A stretch of 64,000 nt of DNA from contig JBBIUV010000017.1 of the NCBI GenBank assembly GCA_037440065.1, positions 124,001 through 188,000 of the forward strand, written 5' to 3'. This DNA comes from UBA1563 sp037440065. Lineage in GTDB: Bacteria; Bacteroidota; Ignavibacteria; Ignavibacteriales; Ignavibacteriaceae. This document shows, piece by piece, positions 19,588-28,251 of the stretch. Made by a program: the position numbers and the translations under genes. The number at the start of each line of letters is the position of its first letter. Position 1 is the stretch's first letter. The notes under the pieces were generated by a model. It worked only from the letters and a program-made list of their open reading frames with translations. It ran no database searches and was not told the origin of the DNA.

Positions 19588-21030
19588 TTATTTAAGTGAT
19601 TCAAATTTTTTCTTTAACAGATCATTAACTACTTGAGGATTCGCTTTTCCCTTCGTGGCTTTCATCGTTTGCCCGACGAAGAATCCGAATACTTTTTCTT
19701 TTCCGTCAAGATATTCTTTTACTTGATTTTCATTGGCGTCAAATATTTGCTGAATGATCTTTTCTATTTCAGAAGTATCGGAAATCTGGACAAGATTTTT
19801 TTCTTTTACAATTTCTTCCGCGGTTTGCTTTGTCTCCAGCATTACGGCAAAAACATCTTTGGCAATCTTTCCGCTAATGATTCCTTGTTGAATGAGATTA
19901 ATCAATCCACCGAGATTTTGCGGAGCGATTGCAAAGTCCTTAACATCAATCTTTTGTTCATTCAGAACTTTTAATACTTCGCCCATCACCCAGTTAGACG
20001 CTGCTTTGTAATCATTTGTTACGTTTGTTACTTGCTCAAAATAGTTGGCGAGTTCTTTGGTTTGCGTTAATACTCCGGCATCATAAACGGGAAGCTGAAA
20101 ATAATTCACGAAACGTTCATGTTTTGCATCCGGCAGTTCAGGAACTTCAGTCTTTAATTCATCGAACCACTCATTATTAATTTCGATCGGAACTAAATCG
20201 GGATCGGGAAAATAACGGTAATCATGCGCTTCTTCTTTGCTTCGCATCGAATAAGCCTCGTTGGCATCCGCATCCCATAAAAGAGTTTGCTGAATTACTT
20301 TTCCGCCGTCTTCGATCAATTCGATCTGCCGGTTAATTTCAAAATTTATTGCGCGTTCAACATTTCTGAATGAATTCATGTTCTTAATTTCGACTTTTGT
20401 TCCGAGTTCTTTCTGACCAAAAGGACGAACGGAAATATTAGCGTCACAGCGGAGAGAACCTTCTTCCATGTTGCCATCACATATTTCTAAATATTGCACA
20501 AGCTGTTTGATCTTTGATAGATAGAGATATGCTTCTTCCGAAGTTCTCATATCCGGTTCGCTTACAATTTCCAAAAGTGGAACGCCGCACCGGTTCACAT
20601 CAATGCTGGTGGTGGTTCCTCTATCGTGAATTGATTTTCCGGCATCTTCCTCCATATGAATGCGCGTAATACCGATATTTTTTTTCGTCCCGTCTTTCTT
20701 ATCAATTTCGACTGAACCGAATTCGCAGATCGGTTTTTCAAACTGAGAAATCTGGTAACCCTTGGGAAGATCGGGATAAAAATAATTTTTTCTAGCAAAG
20801 ATTGAGTTTCTGTTGATGGTCGATCTTGTTGCTAATCCCATCAACACTGCAAACTCAACAACTTTTTTGTTCAATACCGGAAGCACACCAGGATGCCCAA
20901 GACAAATGGGACAGACATTACTATTCGGTTCGTTTCCAAATTTAGTAGAACATCCGCAAAATATTTTTGTGTTCGTTAAAAGCTGTGCGTGAACTTCTAA
21001 TCCTATTACCGCTTCAAATTTCTGATTCAT
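19588..21030 (-). CDS. gatB: Asp-tRNA(Asn)/Glu-tRNA(Gln) amidotransferase subunit B
   Basis: The tRNA-binding and kinase subunit of GatCAB, which converts Glu-tRNA(Gln) or Asp-tRNA(Asn) to the amidated form. The 480-residue length is normal. Diagnostic segments are VIGLEVHAQLLTNTKIFCGC, YFYPDLPKGYQISQ and EIKNMNSFRNVERAINFE. Zinc-binding cysteines are seen in FCGCSTKF and CPICLGHPG. The C-terminal GatB/YqeY domain ends MKATKGKANPQVVNDLLKKK. It lies 17 bp after the amylase gene and 14 bp before lepB. gatA and gatC are not in the window. Confidence 0.96.
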   Translation of the reverse strand: MNQKFEAVIGLEVHAQLLTNTKIFCGCSTKFGNEPNSNVCPICLGHPGVLPVLNKKVVEFAVLMGLATRSTINRNSIFARKNYFYPDLPKGYQISQFEKPICEFGSVEIDKKDGTKKNIGITRIHMEEDAGKSIHDRGTTTSIDVNRCGVPLLEIVSEPDMRTSEEAYLYLSKIKQLVQYLEICDGNMEEGSLRCDANISVRPFGQKELGTKVEIKNMNSFRNVERAINFEINRQIELIEDGGKVIQQTLLWDADANEAYSMRSKEEAHDYRYFPDPDLVPIEINNEWFDELKTEVPELPDAKHERFVNYFQLPVYDAGVLTQTKELANYFEQVTNVTNDYKAASNWVMGEVLKVLNEQKIDVKDFAIAPQNLGGLINLIQQGIISGKIAKDVFAVMLETKQTAEEIVKEKNLVQISDTSEIEKIIQQIFDANENQVKEYLDGKEKVFGFFVGQTMKATKGKANPQVVNDLLKKKFESLK

Positions 21031-21047
21031 TAAAATTCTTATATAAC

Positions 21048-22388
21048 TTATTTACTCGTAAATATTTTGTAATCCCATGGTTTCAAATCGACTGAAAATG
21101 CTTTCCCTACTTTAACTTTTTTCTTTGCGAAATAATCTTTTCCGTTTTTCATTTCTGGAGCGGAAGCAAAGTCAACCTTAACCGGTTCTTTAGAAAGATT
21201 CGCCACAACAAACACTTTTTCTTTTCCATTGTTTCGAACAAAGGAAATTACTTTATCAGATGCTGAATTTTTCACTTCCTCAAGCGATCTCCCCTTTTCC
21301 CCAGCATCTAAAACAGAAAAGTCTTTCTTTAATTGAACGAGTTTTTTGAAGAATGGAAAGAGACTTGATTTTTTCCACTCAATTGGATCTCTCTCAAAAA
21401 AATTCAAACGTTTGGTTAATTCAGCTTCTTGTCCGTTATAAAGCAAAGGCATGCCTGGCAATGTAAAGGCCAAAACAGAAAAGGCTTTTACGCCGTCTCC
21501 AAGCCGCTCAAACTCAGTTCCATTCCATGAATTTTCATCATGATTGGTTATAAATCTCATCCGGAAAGCATTTGGGAGATATTTTCCGCTTTCTTTTTGA
21601 ACCGATAGAAAAATCTCGGAAACAGGTTTCTTCCCTTTCGCTATTTCATTAAAAACATGGTACAAATCCCAAGAGTAAGTCATATCAAAAGCAGTTGTAT
21701 GATTTACGGGACTTTCATCTTCAGCGAGCATAAAAACTTTTTTATGTGCAACTAATTTCGGATAGAGATAACTCCAAAATTCATTCGGAACCATTCCGGC
21801 AACATCACAACGGAATCCATCGATGTTGTACTCATCCAGCCAATACTCCATCGCGCCGGACATATACTTCCATAATTCTTTATTTTCAAAATTAAGGTCG
21901 ATTACATCAGCCCAATCAGCAACCGGCGGAACAAATTTGCCGGTTGAGTCTTTAGTGTAAAACTCAGGGTGTTTCTTAGCGAGATCATTATCCCACGATG
22001 TATGGTTTGCAACCCAGTCAATTATTACATGCATTCCAAGTTTATGAATTTCGTTTACTAACGATTTAAATTCATCTTTAGTCCCAAGCGAAGCATCAAG
22101 CCCATAATAATCTTTTACAGAATAATAGCTTCCAAGCGTCCCTTTTCTATTTATTTCTCCAATCGGGTGAAGTGGCATGAACCAGAGAATTCCAACGCCA
22201 AGTTCTTTTAAGCGCGGAAGATGAGTTCGAAATTCTTTAATCGTTCCCGAAGGAGTAAACTGTCGCAAATTCACTTCATAAATAGTTTGATCATAACTCC
22301 ATTCAGGCGCAGTTACTTTTATCTGAGCCTGAAACGGGGTTGTAAATATGAAGAAAACTACCAAGTGGATTAACAAATACTTTTTCAT
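21048..22388 (-). CDS. Secreted GH13 alpha-amylase family protein
   Basis: Hydrolyses or rearranges alpha-1,4-glucans. The start is placed at 22388 because it follows an AAGGAAAA ribosome-binding sequence and opens a proper signal peptide (MKKYLLIHLVVFFIFTTPF); a longer frame starting at 22439 would overlap the FKBP gene. GH13 regions are visible: VIIDWVANHTSWDND (region I), DGFRCDVAG with the nucleophile aspartate (region II), MLAEDES with the acid/base glutamate (region III) and FITNHDENSW (region IV). The 446-residue length suits a single-domain amylase with a short C-terminal sheet. It lies 19 bp after the FKBP gene. Confidence 0.92.
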   Translation of the reverse strand: MKKYLLIHLVVFFIFTTPFQAQIKVTAPEWSYDQTIYEVNLRQFTPSGTIKEFRTHLPRLKELGVGILWFMPLHPIGEINRKGTLGSYYSVKDYYGLDASLGTKDEFKSLVNEIHKLGMHVIIDWVANHTSWDNDLAKKHPEFYTKDSTGKFVPPVADWADVIDLNFENKELWKYMSGAMEYWLDEYNIDGFRCDVAGMVPNEFWSYLYPKLVAHKKVFMLAEDESPVNHTTAFDMTYSWDLYHVFNEIAKGKKPVSEIFLSVQKESGKYLPNAFRMRFITNHDENSWNGTEFERLGDGVKAFSVLAFTLPGMPLLYNGQEAELTKRLNFFERDPIEWKKSSLFPFFKKLVQLKKDFSVLDAGEKGRSLEEVKNSASDKVISFVRNNGKEKVFVVANLSKEPVKVDFASAPEMKNGKDYFAKKKVKVGKAFSVDLKPWDYKIFTSK

Positions 22389-22407
22389 CTTATTTTCCTT
22401 TAACGGA

Positions 22408-23100
22408 TTATTTTTCGATTCCAACAAGCTCAACATCAAAAATTAAAAGTGATCCAGGAGGAATAACTTCTCCGGCTCCGGCATCGCCATATCCCAATTC
22501 CGGACTTATAAATAATTTCCAGCTATCTCCAACTTTCATCATCTGCAATGCTTCAGTCCATCCTTTAATCACTGAATTAAGTTGAATGACCGCAGGCTGA
22601 TTTCTCTTATATGAATTATCGAATTCCGTTCCGTTAAGTAATTTCCCAATATAATGGACTTTTACTTTATCTGTAGCTTTTGGAGAAGAACCATTGCCGG
22701 ATTTAACCACCAAATATTGTAATCCACTCGAAGTAGTTTGTATTCCCGGTTTAGTTTTATTTTGAGCAAGAAAAACTTCAGCATCCTTTTTGTTTTGGCT
22801 GCAAATGCCCTGAGCTTCTTTCATTTTCTTTTCATACATTTCACGCTGAAATTCCATCAAAACCTTGTTAATCTGTTCATCTGTAAGAAGTTGCTTACCG
22901 TACATTCCATCTTTGAAACCTTTTGCAACAATTTCAGAGTCAACATCGAGTTTATTTGATTTAAAATCCTTTGCAATTCTTAAACCAATACTATAGCTAG
23001 CCTTTTCTTTAGTAGTTTTCAAATCAGTGGATTTTGAAATTTTTTCTCCGCACGAGAAGAGAATTAACGAACTTAATATGAGTAAAACGGTCTGTTTCAA
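22408..23100 (-). CDS. FKBP-type peptidyl-prolyl cis-trans isomerase lipoprotein
   Basis: A 230-residue protein that isomerises Xaa-Pro bonds in exported proteins. The N-terminus is a lipoprotein signal with lipobox LFSC (lipidated C17), so it is probably anchored in an envelope membrane. Residues about 30-125 resemble the FKBP N-terminal dimerisation domain, and the FKBP catalytic domain (VKVHYIGKLLNGTEFDNSY, GYGDAGAGEVIPPGSLLIF) follows to the end. The start is a TTG at 23100 preceded by AGGAAAA. It heads a reverse cluster with the amylase, gatB and lepB genes. Confidence 0.93.
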   Translation of the reverse strand: MKQTVLLILSSLILFSCGEKISKSTDLKTTKEKASYSIGLRIAKDFKSNKLDVDSEIVAKGFKDGMYGKQLLTDEQINKVLMEFQREMYEKKMKEAQGICSQNKKDAEVFLAQNKTKPGIQTTSSGLQYLVVKSGNGSSPKATDKVKVHYIGKLLNGTEFDNSYKRNQPAVIQLNSVIKGWTEALQMMKVGDSWKLFISPELGYGDAGAGEVIPPGSLLIFDVELVGIEK

Positions 23101-23221
23101 TTTTTTTCCTATGAATTATTTTTTATTTTGTCAATATAAAAAAATTAAGTGTTATTCTTCTGATAAATTTTAGTCCCTAACGCTTGTTTTAAACATAAAA
23201 TATCACCATTGAAATTGAATT

Positions 23222-23557
23222 ATGAGCAAAAAATCAAAAATTATTCTGAACATTGAACTTGACGAACACGAAATTCCTCAGACCATATCCTGGCAAGCAG
23301 ATGACGCCGGATTTGAAGGAGAAAAAGTAGCAGATGCCATGATGCTTTCACTCTGGGACAAAGAAGAGAAATTAACCTTCGGGATAGACCTTTGGACTGA
23401 CAAAATGCTGGTTGAGAATATGAACATTCTCTTTCACCAAACATTTCTAAAATTGGCAGATACGTATAACCGCGCAACAAATAATTTTGAGGTAAGTGAA
23501 ATGATAAGAAAACTTGCCGACGACTTTGCGGAAAAACTTTCATTACTGCAAAAATAG
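23222..23557 (+). CDS. gldC: Gliding motility protein GldC
   Basis: A 111-residue cytoplasmic protein. It matches the GldC family well in length and in the pattern of its segments: IPQTISWQADDAG, ADAMMLSLWDKEE, IDLWTDKMLVENMN and LADDFAEKLSL. GldC is linked to gliding motility and type IX secretion in Bacteroidota but is not a core translocon part. The T9SS cargo proteins in this window make its presence coherent. No other gld gene lies beside it. It is 26 bp upstream of the DUF5020 gene. Confidence 0.88.
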   Translation: MSKKSKIILNIELDEHEIPQTISWQADDAGFEGEKVADAMMLSLWDKEEKLTFGIDLWTDKMLVENMNILFHQTFLKLADTYNRATNNFEVSEMIRKLADDFAEKLSLLQK

Positions 23558-23583
23558 ATTTCACAAATCAAAAAGAGGTTCAC

Positions 23584-24246
23584 ATGAAAAAAGGAATACT
23601 GCTCATCGTTGTTCTTTTAAGCTTTACTACTCTTGCGCAGAACTTGCAGCTTCATTATGATTTCGGCAAGGATAGAAAGTATGTTACATCGACTTTTGAG
23701 ATGTTTAAAACCGATGAATACGGTGCTACATTCTGGTTTGTCGATTTCGATTTTAACCATCCGGGGAATAAAAGCGCTTCTCTCGGATATTTTGAAATAG
23801 CTCGCTATATATCGCTCCCGCTTCCAATAAAAAATATTTCCGCAACAGTGCAGTACAACGATGGAACAGCTCCATGGGGACCGCTTGGTCACGTATGGCT
23901 TGCTGGTTTAAGTTATCCTATCAATCTCGGTCTTTTTGTTTTAAACACCGATGTTCTTTATAGGAAAGATTATTTTTCCGAAGGAAGCGATATCCAGCTT
24001 ACCGGCGTTTGGTTTATTCCGATTATGGATGGGAAAATACACTTTTCCGGCTTCTTCGATCTCTGGTCTACAAAAAACTTTATAAAGGATTCACGAGATT
24101 TTGTTTTCTTAAGTGAACCGCAATTATGGTTTAATCTTGGTAACCATCTGGCACTTGGTGGTGAAGTAGAGATAAGTAACAATTTTATTCCCGGCAAAAC
24201 TAAAGTACAGTTTAATCCAACTTTAGGTTTCAAATGGAATTTTTAA
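23584..24246 (+). CDS. DUF5020 family outer-membrane protein
   Basis: A 220-residue exported protein with signal peptide MKKGILLIVVLLSFTTLAQ. The mature start NLQLHYDFGKDRKYVTSTFE is the DUF5020 pattern. Repeated amphipathic strands and a C-terminal 'LGFKWNF' ending in phenylalanine suggest a beta-barrel, perhaps a channel related to the Tsx nucleoside porins; that role is inference. AGAGG precedes the start. It is convergent with the next gene with one base between their stops. Confidence 0.82.
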   Translation: MKKGILLIVVLLSFTTLAQNLQLHYDFGKDRKYVTSTFEMFKTDEYGATFWFVDFDFNHPGNKSASLGYFEIARYISLPLPIKNISATVQYNDGTAPWGPLGHVWLAGLSYPINLGLFVLNTDVLYRKDYFSEGSDIQLTGVWFIPIMDGKIHFSGFFDLWSTKNFIKDSRDFVFLSEPQLWFNLGNHLALGGEVEISNNFIPGKTKVQFNPTLGFKWNF

Positions 24247-24247
24247 T

Positions 24248-24901
24248 TCAGTTAAAATAATACCCAACCTTTAACAACGGAATGAAAAGTAATTCGCCCG
24301 TGTCTTCAAGCGGGCGCATTCCGGCTATTTCCCAGGACATGTGTGTAGAGCGAATCCTTAATCCTATGCTTATCATTCCATTACTCCCAGCCTCATTAAT
24401 CGTGCTAAGATTTTCATACTCTAGAAGAACAGAAGAATTTTCAGAAGGATCTATTTTCAAGCCTGCCATCAATATAAGAATAGGATGTGCCTCTTCAGCA
24501 GCTTTTAAATAGCCAAATCCGAAGTGAAAACTATTCTTCCCAGCAGAAATACTTACAACATCTCCAATAGAAAAAGCTTTTCCTTTTGGTGAATATGTGC
24601 CATAAATGGAAGATTGAACCGAGTTATAAGTCACTACTTTTTGTTTGAATCCGATTGAGAATGATTCATAAAACTTTGTTGTTACGGGGAAAAAACTGAA
24701 CGCGCTTAGATGAGTAGAAGAGGTGACTGCATAAGAATAATTCAGCAGTAGCAGTTCATAATCTGAAAAATATGAGGTGTTTTCAGGCATGGTGTAAGCG
24801 GTGGGCATAAGCAACAACTCATGGTCTGCCGGAGCAAAATTTTGAGAATAACCTCGCATCCCAAGAAAAAGTAAAACTGCTAAAACTAATTTTATATTCA
24901 A
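24248..24901 (-). CDS. Hypothetical exported protein, probably outer-membrane barrel
   Basis: A 217-residue protein with a signal peptide (MNIKLVLAVLLFLGMRGYSQ). The mature sequence is rich in serine, tyrosine and alternating hydrophobic residues and ends in a strand finishing VGYYFN. No catalytic or binding motif is seen and no family is recognised. It is convergent with the DUF5020 gene. A role as a small outer-membrane barrel is inferred from strand pattern only. Confidence 0.7.
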   Translation of the reverse strand: MNIKLVLAVLLFLGMRGYSQNFAPADHELLLMPTAYTMPENTSYFSDYELLLLNYSYAVTSSTHLSAFSFFPVTTKFYESFSIGFKQKVVTYNSVQSSIYGTYSPKGKAFSIGDVVSISAGKNSFHFGFGYLKAAEEAHPILILMAGLKIDPSENSSVLLEYENLSTINEAGSNGMISIGLRIRSTHMSWEIAGMRPLEDTGELLFIPLLKVGYYFN

Positions 24902-25000
24902 TTTATCCTTAATTAAAACCGAGCTTTAATTTGAAAAAAATAGTTTATTACTCCGTCATTCCAAAATTATAGTATTTCTCTAACCGATAAATTAAGAACC

Positions 25001-25426
25001 TTATTCCATCTCTTTGCATTTATTTTCTCTCAACCATGTTTTTGCCTCCTTAAAAGATCTAAACTCATTCAACATGATTTTACTTCCGCTAAGTTTATCC
25101 TTATATCTGGCTAAAATTGTTTTACCTGCTTCGGAGTCAAAATAAAGAAATGCTTTTTTAGTTAATCCCGCTTCTTCCAGTTTTGGAAATATTTTTTCGG
25201 CAAGCCAATCCATTTCACTTGATTTCAATTCGAATAAATCCCGCGCATCCACAAATATTCCAAGTTCAGGGTACTCTTGTTTTAATTCGATATATTTTTC
25301 AACTGCTACTTTATGACATTTTTTAAATGCTTTAGTGGTGTGAAATCCTTGCTTAACAATCAATTCCAAACAAGGAATTGAAGAATCAAAAGATAAAATT
25401 GCCGAATCACTCTCAAAAAGTATCAT
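25001..25426 (-). CDS. Hypothetical cytoplasmic protein, possibly STAS/SpoIIAA-like
   Basis: A soluble protein of 141 residues. The start is set at 25426 because GAGGAACACA directly precedes that ATG; a longer frame from 25438 would contain the ribosome-binding site. The alternation of strands and helices (ILSFDSSIPCLELIVKQGF, LGIFVDARDLFELKSSEMDW, KKAFLYFDSEAGKTI) resembles the SpoIIAA/STAS-like proteins common in Bacteroidota, which is a fold-level guess. No active-site motif stands out. It is divergent from the NtrC-type regulator gene. Confidence 0.65.
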   Translation of the reverse strand: MILFESDSAILSFDSSIPCLELIVKQGFHTTKAFKKCHKVAVEKYIELKQEYPELGIFVDARDLFELKSSEMDWLAEKIFPKLEEAGLTKKAFLYFDSEAGKTILARYKDKLSGSKIMLNEFRSFKEAKTWLRENKCKEME

Positions 25427-25661
25427 TGTGTTCCTCAATGATTTTAAGTAGTTATTTGATCAAGATGAATTTCTGCAAGAGTATTTATCAAATGTTTGAG
25501 AACAACTAATGAGAACATAAAATTTAAATAATTTAAAGTCAATCGGAATTTCAGAAAAGATATAATTTCCTGCATTCAAGTAATCTTTCAACACCTTTGC
25601 AAAGATTAAGTGTTGGTTGTTATAAATAGCATTCGTTTGGTTATTTTAAACCATCAAAAGA

Positions 25662-27011
25662 ATGAAGTATAAGATGAGAGAAACTGTTTTAATTATTGAC
25701 GATGAAAATGATTTAAGAAATCTTTTAGTTAGACTATTAAAGCTTGAAGATTTTTTTACGTATGATGCAGAAAATGCCACTCACGGTTTGGAGATTTTAA
25801 AGAAAGAAGATATTTCTGTTGTTATTGTTGATGTAAAACTTCCTGATGCCGATGGGATTGATCTTGTGAATAAAATTAAGGAGATCAATCCGATTTGTGA
25901 AATTATTGTCTTAACGGCATACGGTACGATTGAGGATGGAGTCCGCGCAATAAAAGAAGGGGCTTTCGACTACATCACAAAAGGTGATGAGGACAACAAA
26001 ATTATTCCGTTGGTGCAACGCGCTTCCGAAAAAGTACAATTGAAAAAAAGAATCGAATTACTTGAAAAAAGCGTTGGTGAAAAATTTAACTTTGATGCGA
26101 TTACAGGGACTTCAATTCCAATTATGAAAGCCAAAGAATTAGCATCAAAAATTGCTGTTACGGATACTCCCGTTCTTCTTTTGGGAGAAACCGGAACTGG
26201 TAAAGAATTGTTCGCACAGGCAATCCATTATTCGGGCATTAGAAAAAACTATCCGTTCGTTGCAATAAATTGCAGTGCTTTCGCAAAGGACCTTCTTGAA
26301 TCGGAAATGTTTGGTTATAAGACCGGCGCTTTTACCGGTGCCCTAAAGAATAAAAAAGGATTATTCGAAGAAGCGCATCTAGGAACTTTATTTTTGGATG
26401 AAATCGGGGAACTCGATATTTCTCTTCAAGCAAAACTTTTGCGAGTGCTTGAGACAAATGAGTTTATAAAAACAGGTGATACTAAAACCACCAAAGTTGA
26501 TGTTCGAATAATTGCCGCAACAAATCGAAATCTTGAGGCGGAAGTTGAAAACGGAAATTTCCGATCCGATCTTTTTTACCGTATCAATGTAATGCAAATC
26601 GAACTCCCCTCTTTGAAAGAAAGAAGAGATGATCTAAATATTTTGACAGAATATTTTGTTCAGCATTTCAGTAAAAGATTGAAACGGAACATTACAAAAA
26701 TTTCCAAAGGTTTTTTGGAACGCATAAGACTTTATGAATTCCCCGGCAATATTAGAGAGCTTCGCAACGTAATTGAGAGATCAATAATTTTATCAGAAGG
26801 AGGCATCCTTTCCGAAAACACACTTCCTAAAGAATTTTTTCATGAAGAAGAAGTTGGGAAAAATACTGCGATAAAATTGGATGAGGTTGAAAAAAATCAC
26901 ATCTTAAAAATTCTTGAAAGTGTTAACGGAAATAAGACCAAAACCGCGGAAATCTTGGGAATTGGTTTAACTACTTTGTATAGAAAGCTCCAGACTTATG
27001 GTATTGAATAG
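25662..27011 (+). CDS. Sigma-54-dependent response regulator (NtrC family)
   Basis: A 449-residue activator for sigma-54 RNA polymerase. The receiver domain (1-120) has the acidic pocket IIDDE and the phosphoacceptor D57 in VDVKLPD. The AAA+ domain follows with Walker A GETGTGKE, the sigma-54 contact loop GAFTGA and Walker B TLFLDEIGE. A Fis-type helix-turn-helix closes the protein (NKTKTAEILGIGLTTLYRKL). An in-frame ATG at 25674 is an alternative start. Its position beside the kdp genes suggests it takes the role of KdpE; this is inferred from context, since canonical KdpE is an OmpR-type regulator. Confidence 0.93.
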   Translation: MKYKMRETVLIIDDENDLRNLLVRLLKLEDFFTYDAENATHGLEILKKEDISVVIVDVKLPDADGIDLVNKIKEINPICEIIVLTAYGTIEDGVRAIKEGAFDYITKGDEDNKIIPLVQRASEKVQLKKRIELLEKSVGEKFNFDAITGTSIPIMKAKELASKIAVTDTPVLLLGETGTGKELFAQAIHYSGIRKNYPFVAINCSAFAKDLLESEMFGYKTGAFTGALKNKKGLFEEAHLGTLFLDEIGELDISLQAKLLRVLETNEFIKTGDTKTTKVDVRIIAATNRNLEAEVENGNFRSDLFYRINVMQIELPSLKERRDDLNILTEYFVQHFSKRLKRNITKISKGFLERIRLYEFPGNIRELRNVIERSIILSEGGILSENTLPKEFFHEEEVGKNTAIKLDEVEKNHILKILESVNGNKTKTAEILGIGLTTLYRKLQTYGIE

Positions 27012-27012
27012 A

Positions 27013-27804
27013 TTAGCTATATTTTATAATGAACCGAGATATCTCACGAATATAATGACTTAGAAATTCCATTTCAGATAAATTGGATTTCAACTCGTCT
27101 GAAATTTTAATACCGATGACACAAAAGACCACATCGTTGTAAACCAACGGGTAATATCTCGCTTCTACATTTTGTAATGTATCTGTCGATTTTCCGGTTT
27201 CCCTTTTAGACTCAAACGAAGATTCAGCCGCTAACCACTCTAACTCATCAAACCTAAAATTGCCAACTATATGTGGTTCTCTTTCAAGTTTATACTGATC
27301 AGCTGGAAAGATTATTACACTCTCAAATCCGAAAACATTTCTTATCTGTTGTAACGCATTCGTTAAAATTTCATCAAGATTCTTTCCTTCCGATAGCGCT
27401 TTCAAAAGTAGATAAAGGGCGTTCGATTTCCTTTCCTTCTCGGTCATCAAGTTCTTCTGTGTTTTAAGTCGTGAAGTTAAAACACCGTTCGTAACTGCTA
27501 CAATAAAGAACATGAACAACATCATCGCGTCTTCCGGTTTTGCAATTCGCATGGTAAAATGAGGTGGGATAAAATAATAATCCCAAGCAAATGCACTCAC
27601 TACTGCAGAAAGAATAATTGGTCCCTTTTCAAAATTAAAGAGTGGGAGGAGAAAAATTATTAGCAAAAGAATTAAGGACACTGTTTCGTATCCAATACTC
27701 TCTTGCACATTATATAATATTACAATTATTACAAACATAAGAAGAGTTGAAAAGTAGTATTGATTACTTTTCGAAATGCTTATGGTCTTGTTTTGGAGAT
27801 TCAT
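27013..27804 (-). CDS. DUF4118 (KdpD membrane part) plus GAF-like protein without kinase
   Basis: A 263-residue protein corresponding to the middle of classical KdpD. About four transmembrane helices lie in residues 18-110, including the DUF4118-like FAWDYYFIPPHFTMRIAKPED. A coiled linker and a GAF-like domain (about 130-260, with NALQQIRNVFGFESVIIFPA) follow. There is no histidine kinase domain. It is convergent with the NtrC-type regulator (one base between stops) and divergent from kdpFABC, so it may sense turgor or potassium for the locus. That role is inferred. Confidence 0.8.
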   Translation of the reverse strand: MNLQNKTISISKSNQYYFSTLLMFVIIVILYNVQESIGYETVSLILLLIIFLLPLFNFEKGPIILSAVVSAFAWDYYFIPPHFTMRIAKPEDAMMLFMFFIVAVTNGVLTSRLKTQKNLMTEKERKSNALYLLLKALSEGKNLDEILTNALQQIRNVFGFESVIIFPADQYKLEREPHIVGNFRFDELEWLAAESSFESKRETGKSTDTLQNVEARYYPLVYNDVVFCVIGIKISDELKSNLSEMEFLSHYIREISRFIIKYS

Positions 27805-27904
27805 ACTATTCTCTTTTTAACTTTCTATAAGCAAAATTCATGCAAATCAAAAAGCCAAGATATTTTTCTAAATTCGGCTAGCGGTAACGACCAACCATGC
27901 CAAA

Positions 27905-27947
27905 TTGGAAATCAACCCTACCATTTCGGAAGGGTTTTACCTTCCAA
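27905..27947. repeat. Nested inverted repeat upstream of kdp
   Basis: TTGGAA (27905-27910) pairs with TTCCAA (27942-27947), enclosing AACCCT (27914-27919) paired with AGGGTT (27931-27936). An alternative pairing, GGAAGG (27928-27933) with CCTTCC (27940-27945), shares bases with both. It lies between the divergent DUF4118 and kdp genes. It could be a dispersed palindromic element or a structured leader. Confidence 0.5.
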
Positions 27948-28031
27948 ATAACAAGTGATGCAAACTTGTCAAGATGTTATCTCATTTACGGAAAATGTTT
28001 TAGGGGGTAAATAAACTTATCAAGAACCTTA

Positions 28032-28046
28032 TGGCATTGAATTGGA
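28032..28046 (+). promoter_or_regulatory. Weak candidate sigma-54 promoter of the kdp operon
   Basis: TGGCA at 28032-28036 matches the -24 box, but the -12 box reads TGGA at 28043-28046 instead of TTGC. It lies 28 bp before the first kdp microprotein start and is suggested mainly by the NtrC-type regulator next door. The match is partial. Confidence 0.25.
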
Positions 28047-28073
28047 CTAGTCAGTTAAAAAATGGGAAATGAA

Positions 28074-28154
28074 ATGGAAGTTTTAGTAGTAATTCTTGGA
28101 TTAGCGGTTTTCTTTTTAATGTTCAAATCAATTGATTTCTTCGAAAAGTTATAG
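28074..28154 (+). CDS. Small single-pass membrane protein preceding KdpF
   Basis: A 26-residue microprotein (MEVLVVILGLAVFFLMFKSI, then DFFEKL). It has one transmembrane helix and a charged C-terminus. The ATG at 28074 is preceded by GGGAAA; an in-frame ATG at 28062 would add four residues but has no such site. It ends ten bases before kdpF, which has its own GGAG site. The position and size suggest a second small subunit or regulator of the Kdp complex; I do not recognise a named family. Confidence 0.6.
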   Translation: MEVLVVILGLAVFFLMFKSIDFFEKL

Positions 28155-28164
28155 GAGTACAAAA

Positions 28165-28242
28165 ATGTTTCTTCTTTTGGCAATCAGTATAGTCACCTTC
28201 GGCTATCTTTTGTATGTGTTAATGAAACCGGAAAAATTTTAG
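28165..28242 (+). CDS. kdpF: K+-transporting ATPase small subunit KdpF
   Basis: A 25-residue single-helix protein (MFLLLAISIVTFGYLLYVLM, then KPEKF). The pattern of one hydrophobic helix, a central GYLLYVL and a short charged tail ending EKF is that of KdpF, which stabilises the KdpABC complex in the inner membrane. GGAG lies eight bases before the start. It sits nine bases upstream of kdpA, the canonical position. Confidence 0.88.
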   Translation: MFLLLAISIVTFGYLLYVLMKPEKF

Positions 28243-28251
28243 GTAATAAAA

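Noticed and set aside
22389..22439. Longer start of the GH13 amylase at 22439
   Set aside because: It would place 17 residues before a proper signal peptide and overlap the FKBP gene, while a good ribosome-binding site lies before 22388.
27841..27870. Sigma-54 promoter for the DUF4118-GAF gene on the minus strand
   Set aside because: TTGGC and TTTGC occur there but are spaced 11 rather than 10 bases between the GG and GC, which sigma-54 does not tolerate well.
27805..28073. c-di-AMP (ydaO) riboswitch before kdp
   Set aside because: The conserved core segments of that riboswitch were not found; only a short nested palindrome is visible.
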